Positions 22,567-33,800 of a stretch of 64,000 nucleotides of DNA are shown here, piece by piece. Under the pieces are notes generated by a model. It was not told where the DNA came from. It saw only the letters and a list, made by a program, of their open reading frames with translations, and did not search any database. The number at the start of each line of letters is the position of its first letter. Position 1 is the stretch's first letter. Made by a program: the position numbers and the translations under genes. Source of the DNA: Amoebophrya sp. A120 (taxonomy: Eukaryota; Sar; Dinophyceae; Syndiniales; Amoebophryaceae); assembly GCA_905178155.1 (NCBI GenBank), contig CAJINV010000001.1:4240233-4304232 (forward strand), written 5' to 3'.

Positions 22567-23558
22567 GGTATAATTATTAAACCGCAGGGCTCTACTACAT
22601 GAGAATCGAATCTCGATTCGACCCTAGTAGAGTGTGGTCTTCGGGACTATCAAAACAAAATCAGAACGAATTTTCCGCGCCGCTAGATCGTTCTTCCGCG
22701 GCCTCGACGCTGTTGATGTCCGTCAACGACAAGTTGCTTCTAGTAGTCCCAGATTCGTAGAGTTGAAGACTGATCTTTTCACGAACGAAAGAAACTGACG
22801 CGGATCCTTCCACCGGTGTTCTTCTATAGATAAAGATCCGGAAGACGCAAGGACAGGAGAATCTACTCATACTATGAATGACTCTTGAACCAAAACCAAC
22901 GCCTTGCTTCGATCGCACAGTGTTAGCATGTACTACGCCAAAGTGAAACTGCGCTGCCGCTGCGGTAAGCCGTCTAGAAAGCGTGCTGCTTGCGATCACA
23001 ATGTCAAAGTACGACGAGAGGTCCGTGGCTGGGAGAATCGGTATAAACATAAAGGTGATCCCGAAACGAGGGATCCCGAAATGGTAGCGGCACGCACCCG
23101 ATCTCGTTCTCGAGGGGAAGTACTTACGCTGTACTACTTTACCTTATAACGCTTCGGAATGAATCGGCTCGAGAAGGTCTTTGGAATGAACACAAAACAA
23201 ACGCGGTCTTTAGCTTTACTCTTCCAAGCGCACAAAAGTGGTTCTCGTGTCTCGTTTTGTGCAATCGCAAAAGGATCTTTTCTTTCTAGGGGGGTGCTTT
23301 TTAGTTCTTCGTGTGTCTCGTGATTTTGGTTGTTGGGGGGAAGAACACCAGAACAATGCCGAAGAACTTACTCTTCGAATTATGGCAGGTTCAATTGATA
23401 CGCACTGCTCATCGCTTACTTTTACAGAATTATAACAATACCGAAAGGGGTAGTTGAGAGTGCTGGATTAATATATGGGGATTGAAAAACTAACACCACC
23501 AACCCTCCTTTTCGGCCACGTCTTCGCCGACATGACAACGTACATGGATCTTGTTCCT
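22567..23558. other. Intergenic, no gene seen
   Basis: About 1 kb of AT-richer spacer upstream of the RNA-binding protein gene and downstream of the PGGF gene. No supported gene or repeat. Confidence 0.5.
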
Positions 23559-24107
23559 TTAAAAGAACCACGATGCTCTTCGTTTTCCCTTTCGCTCGAG
23601 ATTATTGTGTGTCCCCCGCGTCACCACGGCCGAGCTTCGTTGCGTGACCCCTAGATGCTGATAGTCATAGTGCGCATAGGGATTCGATGACCCTTCTGCA
23701 GAGGTTGGTGTGTTCTGGGACGAGGACCCAAAAAAGTCGTTCATTTGGTACGTGCTTACTGGCGGAATGTCCCGGGCCGCCGGAACGTACCCCGTTTCCG
23801 GACCCTGGTAGTCTAGATGCGAGGGGTCCACCGCTGAAATTGTGTTGCCCCGCACGATGTGCACTTTGTTGGCGAAAAACTCGAAACCGCCGGGGAGGCC
23901 GAGAGTGAAGTGCTCCTGCTTGTGCAGTGGCGGTGGCTGGTTGAAAAAGCCCCCGGGAACGCCGATCGGAAATTTAGGCGGGTCCAGGTAGTGCGGCCGG
24001 ATCGGCTGGTGGTGGTGGTGGACTGTCAGTTGGGGCTGTTGCAGACCCTTCTTTTGTTGGTCGTCGTCACGAGGACTCATTTGCACCCGACGGGGTCCAC
24101 CCTGCAT
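23559..24107 (-). CDS. PGGF-repeat protein (larger copy), probably with an upstream exon
   Basis: About 182 residues visible. His/Gln-rich start, then PPKFPIGVPGGFFNQPPPL and FTLGLPGGFEFFANKVH, a pattern shared with the small gene at 42213-41560. The C-terminus is Ser/Asn/Tyr-rich and ends in a basic stretch, KGKRRASWFF. A T-rich tract ending TTTTTGCAG at about 24135 precedes an in-frame NQVGIIEN, so the visible Met is probably internal and an upstream exon exists that I could not find. No known domain. The pattern suggests a structural or scaffold protein specific to this lineage; that is inference. Confidence 0.6.
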   Translation of the reverse strand: MQGGPRRVQMSPRDDDQQKKGLQQPQLTVHHHHQPIRPHYLDPPKFPIGVPGGFFNQPPPLHKQEHFTLGLPGGFEFFANKVHIVRGNTISAVDPSHLDYQGPETGYVPAARDIPPVSTYQMNDFFGSSSQNTPTSAEGSSNPYAHYDYQHLGVTQRSSAVVTRGTHNNLERKGKRRASWFF

Positions 24108-24135
24108 GTTTTCGATGATACCAACCTGGTTGCTG

Positions 24136-25331
24136 CAAAAATTTCAAAGTGCGGAGTACTCGATGGTTACGGTTTTTTGTGAGGGTGTGTTTTTGGGGTT
24201 GTGGGGGTTATCAAGAGGAGGGGGCTGCTGTTGATTTCAACGAAGTTGAGAAATCGATTAGAATAGCGAGAGAGCACACCGAAATCTGATCAGCTTGGGT
24301 TTGACCGATGGGATTATACAGCTTCACATTCATACAGCAAAGGCCATGTGCAATTTACACTGCGTCCATATTCCAATCCGCCAACCGACGTTGCCATTGC
24401 GTGAGAGAGCGTACCTCGACCGAGCTTTACGACGACACTGAACGAAACGACGTTGTTGTAATTGAATAGCGTTCACAGAAGCCGTACTACCATCAAAGCT
24501 GGACCGAGAAGATGAAACGTTTTTGCTCAGAGACAGCGTGACAAGCCTTTTCAACTACTTAATAGTACACTGCGGCTCATGCAACACAAAATCTTCACGC
24601 TCGACCGTGCGTTTGCGGTCATTTTCCAGCATGCGGGTGGTCGACCAGACCGATTGGCAACGATGTAGTGGAACACGAAGTAGCTGCATTCGTCCAGCTG
24701 CCAAGTAATGCTCTGGGCAGCTACTTGAGCAGTCTGGCAAACAGGCAAAATACTAACTTGTTGAGATTGAGTTCATATTACATATAAGTGACGAACAAAA
24801 CTGCGCCTTCATTTTAACTTTTGTTTCTTTCTGTGGCAAAACCTCAAGAAAAAATTTTACTCCATAAGAGGCGGCGTCCGCCTTGATTTCAAAAAGTTTT
24901 CGTTCCTATGTGAGTCTCTTGGAAAAGGAGAAACAAAAAGCCACATAAAGACTTCTTTCCAATTTCGTTTTCGACTCTTGAGACCACTCGTGCACCATTT
25001 CTGTGCGTTGGCATCTACAGGTCGTGAAACGGGCTCAATCGGTAGCATAGCCGTTGACCTTGATGAGCTTCTGCAAGGCTTGAAGCAGCTTTTCATTCAA
25101 GAAGTTGGCTTTGCTTTACTCCCTTTCGTCCTCCGAAAAGGCGAAAGTCAACAAATCTAGGAGGGGCGCCGGGGGCCGAGCAGCGCTAACAAGTCGCACC
25201 CGGACAACATCTGTTCTTAGTTCATAGATTGCTTTCGCTTGCCTCACACCGCTCCTCTTGATCTAGATCTTGTCCCGGCCACCACCCCTTGCTCAATTTC
25301 TTCAAATATTTATTTCCTCTGCCTCACAAGC
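24136..25331. other. Intergenic or long intron, no exon identified
   Basis: About 1.2 kb between the end of the secreted-protein gene and the PGGF exon. It probably holds the missing 5' exon of the PGGF gene, but no frame stands out. I see no repeat. Confidence 0.4.
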
Positions 25332-28300
25332 CTAAACGTGCTGGAGCAGCTTCTTGCCCCAACACTCACGTCGGATGTCCTCGAGCGAGAAACGTCTAGT
25401 ACTCGTCTCCTTTCTAGCTGCATCGGGGGAGCCTGAGCTTTGACCCGCCGATGCCTCTTCTGGGTCATCATGATGATCTCTACTTCTATGTTGAAGAGCG
25501 CCACCACTTCCTCCACCTTCAAACTTCTTCAGACAGGTGTCAATGACCAGCACCCTTGATTCGATGCTTCTCCGGCTCTTAGCCGCGTTCTGGTCGTTCG
25601 GGGAATCCAGTAGATCCACAGCGGTGTGGTAGGATATCCTGTGCAAAAGTATCGCACTCGTTCTCGTATAATTGCAATCATGCATTACAAGTTTTTTTCT
25701 TGAGGTAAATCAGCAGTTTCTCATGCTGAGGAAATTTGTAATGCATTTATACGAGTACGATGCTTTTGCAATCCATATAGGAAACGTTGGTGTTAAACCA
25801 CAGGACTTCCCCAAAGTACATCTTGGGACGGACGTACCACTTGTTTTTACCTTCAACTGCGTCCTCGGTCCACGCGTCGTAATCTGGGTACACCATCGAG
25901 TGCGATTTCGATTGCCCAGCCCCCATCGTGAATGGATCCAGCACGGCCAACGGTTTCTGGATCGCCCGGGGCATCGTCGGGTCGGCACCTGTTTTTTAGT
26001 TTAGATTGTCAGCACCGTTTTCGAGTGTACTTCTACAGTGCGTAGGTGGTACTGGAATCAACATGAAAGCTTCTAGCAGTATACAGTCATTTATGTCTTC
26101 TGTACATATATAAAACTGAATTTTTCTGTACATACGATATTCACTTAGTACCTTCTTCTGCCGGTGTTAGGTTCACCCAGACATTGTATGCGTCGTGCAC
26201 TCGCAACCGCCCGAAGAAGCACGCCCATTGTTCCATTTGTTCTACAGACATGAACTGTAAGACGTGTTCCAGGATCGTTTCCTCGCTCATCAATGGCAAT
26301 GCCTCTGCCAACACCTCGTGCGATTTAGTCAACACGGTTTGCGCCGCGTTCTTTTCTTCCTCCTCCATCCGTGCTGCGTAATACTGATAGGCCTCCCACC
26401 GAGCAGGATCCGCCTCCCGCAGGTGCGCAGGAAACTCCTCCAGCGTTGCCCGGAAACGGGCCGCGGCCCCTTCCCTTTCCACTTGCTCCTGTTTTTCTTT
26501 CGCAAATCGCGGAAAAAAACGCTCCTTGAGATATTTCCGCAACTTTTCAAGCACGTCCGCGACCTCCTGTTTGGGGCTATCTTCAACATTGTTGCCGTTC
26601 TCGTCCACACGAGGAGCATTTTTACCGGAAAAACCCGGAATGGCTTCCATTTCGATTTTGTGCAATTTATGCAGGAAGACGGCAACCAGAGCCCAGTTTA
26701 GAAGTCCGGTCTTCGCCGCGCCGGCGGAACGGTAATAATCCGCGAGGAATGCATTGTCGGGGGCGGTCGTGGCATAGAACGCCTCGGCGAAAAAGTCGAA
26801 ATCGTCTTTTTGAAGTCCGCAATATGCATTGCAAAAGCATAGTACTAGTAGAAATCGCATTACAAATTCGGCCAGCATGACTTTATGCTGTTTTGCCTTG
26901 AAAAAAAGGTTTGTAATGCTAATGCATGGTTGCAATTACTACGAGTACGATACTTTTGCACAGGATACGCAAATTTCGACGCCAATTTTCTGACCAATCT
27001 TCGGCTCCGAAAACAGCTTGCCCCACTCCTCCTGCTTTAGCGCACCAGCGACCGATCTATTCAAGAAAAAAACACCATCACAATCACTTTTGCACATTTT
27101 TGCCATACAAAAATTTTTGTCATGCGCAAAAATGCATCACAGTCAAGATTTATTGCCGATTTCCCTTTGGGTTTTTGCAATACAAGAAAAATTTGTCACG
27201 CGAGAGAAATTTCTGATGCAAAACCTCCTAAGTGTGATTGTGATGGTGTTTTTTTCTTGGATACGATCCCAGCGCGTGGTAGTGCCCCAACACGGAGAAA
27301 CCCGTGCCGTAGCTCAGGTTGGGAAAAAAGAAACGATCGCTGTCATCATCTCGGCTCAAAGACGACACCGTTTGATAGCGAGACTGGAAGGTACCGGTAG
27401 CGGTGTTTTCCAGCGTGACGTCCGCATGAACGGTGGACAGTGCGCCCAACACATTTTTGAATGGACCGCGTTCTTCTTGTTCCGCTTGCTTCGCGCCACG
27501 GTCCGTCGCGGCCGCATCCCCAAGAGCCACTTGCCGCCCAAACGTATTGGAGAGTACAAGCGCTCGATCGTAAGAAAGTACATGAGCATGTGCACTTTCT
27601 AAATGCTCCAGTCCAGCACGGTTCTGTGGATCAACTCCGTCCGACGCGGAATATGTTTTTAAGGCGCCCGACTTCATCTTGAAGAAACTACTACGCTGAC
27701 TTTTACCGTCCTCGGCAGGAAGATTCATTTTCAATTTCGCGTCCTCCTCGTCTGAAACTAGCTCCTGTATGCTTTTTCGCCTTTTTACCTCTCCGACAGC
27801 CGTCGCCCCTTCGCCGACACTGTCCCACAACGACGGGGGGCACTTCGTGTAGAACTCTAGCGTCGAAAACGCGGCGTCGTCCGTCGTGCAAGCGTCCAGG
27901 CCCGCGCCTGCCCACCCGAGAGAGTGAGACTGAGGCTCGCTGCTCGTGCCTGTTCCAGCTTCATCTGTGGACATCCGTTTTATCTCTTTGCTGCTGGAAA
28001 ACCGTCGGTTGTCAGTCTCCGTCTTATCCAGCACCTCGTTCCAAACTCGGGCGGCCGGGCTGGTTTCCGCAAGCCACGACACATCATTCATCTTCAACAC
28101 AGGCTGCGACTGATCACGTAGTTCTACTTGTTCCGGGGGTAACCGAGTGAGGCCACTTTCAACCACCATCTTTCTCACCCAATTCCCCCACTCCTCACTT
28201 TGCGCAAGTCGCGACAAGTCATCCGCATCATCCTCTACAACCACGCCGGGGATGTTCAGGGATCCTGTTCCTGACCCGTTCATTTTTCCGGCGGAAAGGG

Positions 28301-28892
28301 GGACACTAAGTGCGGGGAGAAGAAATGCGAAACCCTTCGTCTCGTAGTGTTTGCGCGCCTCCCGCCGCTGTTCTTCGTGCGTCGTGTCGTACACAGAGTT
28401 CGGAACCGTCATTTTCGTCCGGACAGTCGCGTGCTCGCCGACTGAACCTTTGGTCAGAACAAGCTCCACATTGACACTATTCTCCTGCTCGTCCACGAAT
28501 GCAGTGTCAGAGTTGGAGATGCCAGTGGTCTTCTGCGCTTGGCTCGCAGTTTTGACGTCTGTCGTGTTGTATAATTCTACTTTCATCTTGTCATCTCCGC
28601 TGTGGTGAGACACACGAGCAACACCGCTTGGTCCGTCACTGTCACCTGAGCGACCGCGTCCTTCACCTTCGCCTTCCCGCAGTCTTTTCCGCTGGAGCTC
28701 TTCGAGGTGCGCACGCCGGGCTGCGTCCTGGAGGAAGTTCACTTGTTCCCGCCTAATAGCAGCAGCCGCTTCCTCGTCCTGCTCGACGCCCCTTGTCGTC
28801 GACAGAGGACCACCTCCACCCGCAGCCGACACTGCTGGTGCCAGAAACAGCACCAGGTGGTGGGCTGCGAGAAGGTAAGGAACGAGCCGCAT
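25332..28892 (-). CDS. Large secreted or luminal protein, five exons, three introners
   Basis: No known family recognised. Exon 1 (28892-27264) starts with a signal peptide (MRLVPYLLAAHHLVLFLAP) and a long charged, Ser-rich region. Exon 2 (about 27057-26968) gives VAGALKQEEWGKLFSEPK. Exon 3 (about 26822-26150) gives CGLQKDDFDFFAEAFYATT and an alpha-helical, Glu-rich region. Exon 4 (25988-25778) gives ADPTMPRAIQKPLAVLDPF. Exon 5 (about 25634-25332) gives YHTAVDLLDSPNDQNAAK and ends HV. Introns 1, 2 and 4 are introners; intron 3 (25989-26149) is canonical GT-AG. All four joins keep the frame, making a protein near 960 residues. The signal peptide and lack of membrane segments suggest secretion or an organelle lumen. 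Confidence 0.75.
25635..25777. mobile_element. Introner element, family B (copy 1)
   Basis: About 143 bp, ends tatcctgtgcaaaagtatcg and inverted cgatgcttttgcaatccata, flanked by the 5-bp duplication tagga at 25630-25634 and 25778-25782. Inner palindromic pairs include cattacaag and ttgtaatgc. Removal with one tagga joins NVSY to HTAVDLL in frame. Confidence 0.92.
25989..26149 (-). other. Canonical GT-AG intron
   Basis: Starts GTACTAAGTG and ends AAAAAACAG on the minus strand, phase 1. It joins PAEEG to ADPTMPRAIQ in the secreted-protein gene. It shows that ordinary splice sites and introners coexist in one gene. Confidence 0.8.
26823..26967. mobile_element. Introner element, family B (copy 2)
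   Basis: About 145 bp, ends tatgcattgcaaaagcatag and inverted atacttttgcacaggata, flanked by the 5-bp duplication cgcaa. Removal with one copy joins VEIC to GLQKDD in frame. It lies only about 90 bp from the next introner in the same gene. Confidence 0.92.
27058..27263. mobile_element. Introner element, family F
   Basis: About 206 bp with inverted ends tattcaagaaaaaaacacca and tggtgtttttttcttggata, extended by tcacaatcac and gtgattgtga. Flanked by the 5-bp duplication cgatc. Removal with one copy joins YHALGS to VAGALK in frame. The interior has further short inverted A/T motifs. Confidence 0.92.
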
Positions 28893-30861
28893 GCTGGAAG
28901 ATACCTTGCTTGTTGTTGATCTGGAGGTATGTTTCTAGTAGTTCGTAAAGTGATTTCCGGTGATGTGGATGCTGGTGGTCTGCTAGTTAACTTATCTTCA
29001 ATAACTTATGCTGGATTATACGAAAAACGTATAAGGTATGAAGCTACCTACAGTTTCAAATGTAGTCCGACAAATAAATGTAAACAAGTTTTGCTAGTTG
29101 AACCTGCACAGCAGGTGCTGACTGAAAGAATGATGAATGCCGATGCGAGTGATGTCCGAGTGTACGTCCTCCAAGCTAGCTGCTGTAATTTAGAAATCTA
29201 TTTTTGACCGCTGCGCCCATTCTTTGGTGCGATGTTGCGCACGTCGGACTTTGTGTATCGGACCCAGAGAAAATGTGATCTTCGTGTATCGCCTCCAGAG
29301 ATCGAAATATGATCTTTTTGTTCCGTTCTCAGACAAAAAGGTGATCCGGATGTGCTCCTCGCTTAAGCTTATCGGTCCAAGAGCGAGAGGAACAGACCCT
29401 GTTATGGTGATAGATCCGATGGATTGTAACTGCGGCAATTACAGTTAAGAGCTGTGACGGATCAGGACTTTTGCGAAAAGAGTACGACAGCATCATTGAC
29501 TCACGCTCACCTCAACCGAGCAATACGATGAAAAACGATTATGCCTATATTTAGCACGAAGCGCGTACAGTTTCCAAACAGCCTTTGCAACAACGACAGC
29601 AGCGTTCGCAGAAGCAACAATGTACCCAAACTGGACCGAGATGAAGATGAACCGTCACAAACGCGACATAAAAATCTTTTCTTTCATAACAGTCACGAAG
29701 TCGAGAACGAAACGCACGCCCGAGAGCGCGAGGCAATCGCAATCCATCCTGATCCTGGTTGATTGATAGCGGCATACCAACTTGTTTCCTGTGTAGTCGC
29801 ACAGTTTTGCCTTACCTCACAGTTGCCTTGACCTTGTAATTTCGAAACAGGAGCTCAAGTTTGGGCATTGACTTAAGCCAAAGTGACCGTTTAAAGTCTG
29901 GAGACAGATACCAACGCCAACGGAAAGGGAAAGGGGATACTTTCTACATAAATATCGGAAGCCTTCGAGTTCAAAGCTCAGCGGAGAGTTCATGACATCG
30001 GTGTGCTGAAGCCTGAAAATAGCTATTGCTTCGTGATCTTCTCGAATACGCTTTGCACGTCGGGGAGAAGAGATAGAAACGGGGGCACAAGTTCTGAAAT
30101 CTTCGCGGATCTTATCTCTATTTGGTTTCCGGAAGGTGTAAAGCGAGCATACCATATCTCTATCTATTATCAGTCGCAGTCCAGGAAGATATGGAATAGA
30201 TTTAAATAGGAGTTCAAATGCCCCAAAGTTTCACTACGCTTCTAAGAGGTGCGAAAGTGGTTTTTTCAGGAGAAGCGACGTAGTCTTAGTATACAAAATT
30301 CAGCTCCGTTTTGGATTTTTTTGAGCTCATCATCAATTCCAGTTCTACCTTTGGAATAATCAAGATAGTGCGATGACAGCACACACAAGAGTTGGAATCG
30401 AGTCGACTGCTGCGTATCCTAGTGCTAGTCGATGAAGAAACGTGCTAGTCGAAGAAGAAAGTGCTAGTCGAAGAAGAAACGAGGAATCTCCACTTTGACG
30501 CTTCTCACGTTTGTCGGCACCGTGTGGCCATGGAAGATAAGTTTAGATGATCTAAGTTCAAGATCAATAACGAAGCAGAGCTTCAGCTCGTCTCAGTTCC
30601 TCGAAAAGCTCGTTTATTTGTCTTACAGTGCCGTCACTAATTCGGCGACAACGGCGTTGCATTACTAGTACAACATCTTCTTCTAACAATCTAAACATCT
30701 GTAGCACTTCTAATTCAACATTGCTACTTAAATATACTCTTCAGGTGGTGAAGCAGAAGTTCTGCGTGTAATTCCAGTTGCAGGCCACCCCAAATCGAAC
30801 ATGCAAAAATGCGGTGAGGTATTGGTATGGAACCTCATTACTACAACTTATTTCTTTGCAC
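28893..30861. other. Intergenic, short tandem repeat
   Basis: About 2 kb with no supported gene. The only structure I see is a three-unit tandem repeat at 30421-30480. It lies between the SNF2 gene's end and the secreted-protein gene's start. Confidence 0.5.
30421..30480. repeat. Three-unit tandem repeat, about 20 bp
   Basis: The unit gtgctagtcgaagaagaaa occurs three times in a row. The first unit has t for a in the middle, and spacing differs by a base. Confidence 0.85.
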
Positions 30862-33800
30862 TCAGACCCCTTCCTGATCCACGTCCATTGGATCGTCGAG
30901 CTCTCCCTCGCTTTCCTCCGAATTCTCCTCGTCATCGTCGTCCCCTTGGTTCTCCAGCACGCGGTCGTGCAACTCGTGCTCAATCGTGTCCATGGTATAG
31001 AAGCGGTAGATGTGGCAGGTCCGTTTCTGGCCGTACCGGCGAATGCGGCCGATGGCCTGCTTCTCGAACGCGCGACTCTGCTTCGCCGTATCTGCCACCA
31101 TCGGGTGGACAAGGAGTAAATGCGATGCCTGTGAGATTTGCGAACAATTTTTTTTGTGTACTTGAAGTAAGGAGTCTTGCACTCTCTCTGTGCAGGTTGG
31201 ACGCTGCACCCACTAGCACTAAACGAAAACTTGACACAAAAGTCCGAATCAGACGAACACTCTCTACGTACCCGATGCAAATTGGTTCCGCTCGCCGCCT
31301 TCTGCAGGTTCATCACCAGGATCTCTGGCGACTCTGACTCTTCGAACGGCTCGTCGTTCTGGAAAGCGGTCTGCACGTTGGCGTTCCCTGCGTTCAGGTT
31401 GCGGAATTTAAAACTGTACGCCTTGAACGCCGCCGCGAGCTTCTTGGACAGATCGGGCCACTGGCAGTACACGATGGCCTTGGCGTCCGTTTCTCGTTGC
31501 TTGATGTCGCGGATGGATTGCAAAAGTGGCCGGGTCTGGAAGATGCAGGTTTAGTTCCATATACCCATGAGGTCTGGTATGTAGGACATAGCATGACAGA
31601 TTCTGCGAAAGCTTTCCAATGCCTATCCAGCATGAGAAACTGCCTCTCGATTCGGTCAAAAGTGCACAACTTTTGGCAATCATGCAACACACTTTTTTGC
31701 CTGATTCAGATTTAGCATGACAAGTTGCCTTCTTCCAAACCCAGACACTTTTGCATCTGATATCGCGGAGTGTGTTACAAATCTGCTTGATCTTCGACCC
31801 GAACTCGGTGAAGGACGCCGGAACAATCATATTTGGAACCGGTACCTGATAATGGGTTTATGGTAGCTGGTCATCATAGTTAGAATCTTCATACCACAAC
31901 TGGAAATTGTCGGACACAATGAAAGAAGCGATTGCAAACACACGCACGAGACGACTCAATACTAGAATCAGCATCACAAATCATCATCATCATCATGATC
32001 ATTAAACATGAAGACAAAGAAGTCATCTTAGCCTTACTACATAGGAAGAGAGGAGGTTTGGCTGCAGGCCCGCGAGCGCTGGTTTCGGATCGGCGAAGTA
32101 AACATGGGGCGGTTCCCACTTGGGCACATTGCGGCCGCACTCGTCGCACTTACGCACTTTCGTGGTGGCGCAGTTCTTGCAAATGACGTGACCGCACTGC
32201 ATGACCCCCAATCCCTGGTCCACAGTCGCTTCTTCACAGTGTACGCAGGCTGGGCAATCCTCTTCATACCCAAAAACTGCCTTCGCGGTGGACAAAAACG
32301 CGTGTGCCCTGGCCTTGTCCTGCACGGCGGAAAGAGCAGCAAGGACCTCCTCCTGCAGTGTGTCCCGGTAGTACCGTTCGAGTTTGAGCTTTAAGTTGGC
32401 TCGCTGACCCGCGGTCTCCTTTCTGTCCGCTGTAACGCTGCTTGTCGTCACGACCTTTTTTTGCGGAGACGGGACGCGATCCAAACCCAAACTGGTCGAC
32501 GTATTGATTGCCTTTGACGGCGCTGCCCCGGAACTCGAACTGGATGCCGTAGAGGTATTTTTAGCACCAGTCTCCTCGATCTTCACCCAATCGAAGAACG
32601 GCTCGCTTGATGTCACCTTCCCTGTGACCACGCGATCGGGATTGGCGAATTGTTCCCGAAAGATGCTTCCAACGCGAAATCCATCGGAGGTGTCCAAAAT
32701 TTTCGTTTCGTTTTCCTTGCTCTTGGGTTCTTCTTTCTTCAACGGGTCCTCCTGCGCCAGCTCGTCGCTTTCGTACCTCGCTAGTGCCTTTGCGGGATCG
32801 ATGCTCTCGCGAAAGAGGAGGTACTGTTTCCTCGCATCCGTGTCGCGCCACGAGGAATCGCTGTCATCATCCGACTCCGACTGCTCTTCATCCTCCGCGC
32901 GCTGAAAATCCGGAAATGCGTCGCCCAGCAAAGTATTTCTCTGCTTGCTCGTATCCGGATTGAACCCAACCTGTTTCGGGCAGCTCCGCTGGATAAATTT
33001 TCGCAATTCCTCGCCCGCGGCACTGGACTCGTCGCAGCCAATCAACTGCTTCATCTTCTCGCGGATTTTCGGCAGCAGAAACAAAGTGACAGAGTTTTCG
33101 ACGCTGGTTGTTACCTCGTCAACCGCATTTTTAGCACTTTTCTTGCCGACGTTCTCCGGTTTCGCTTTTCCGTTCGCCGCGCGGCCCCGCTTCGCTGCAG
33201 CTTCCACGTGTTTACCTGTGGCTTTCGCTGATCGCTTCAGTGATGATGAAGAAGAGCCAGAGGCGACCTCGACTGCAACATCGACCTTGAGCGGTAATTC
33301 TGTTTCGTCGACAGTTTGGGTCATCACCGAGCGAAGCTTCGACTCAGAGAGGTTGTAGAACGGGGCCTTCATGATCTTCACTTTTGATGCATCGTCAGAG
33401 GGCTTCGTATCTTTGTGCGACTCATCGCCGCCTGCGGCCGCAATCGCAGCACCGCTTGAGCTCGAGGATCCACCAGTCTGGACCGCTGCGGTTACTTTCG
33501 AGGACGTGCTATTTGTCTTGCCCTTTGACTTCTTCGACGTGGTCGTCGTCGCGACTATTGCTGTACAACTGGCAATATCTTCGAAGGCCGCCTGCACACC
33601 TCTGCTAGCTGCCATTCCGCTGAAGTACTGCGTTTTTTTCTGCCCCTTGTTCCCGTAATACGCGATTGCCCGGCGGCACAAGTCGACTCGGCGCAAAAAC
33701 GTCTTGGCGTTTTCGATTGCAGCCTTCAGTTCCTTTTTGGACGTTTTCCACTTCTTCACCATCTCGCTTGCAACCGTCCCGTCGCCGTCCGGGCAGTGGT

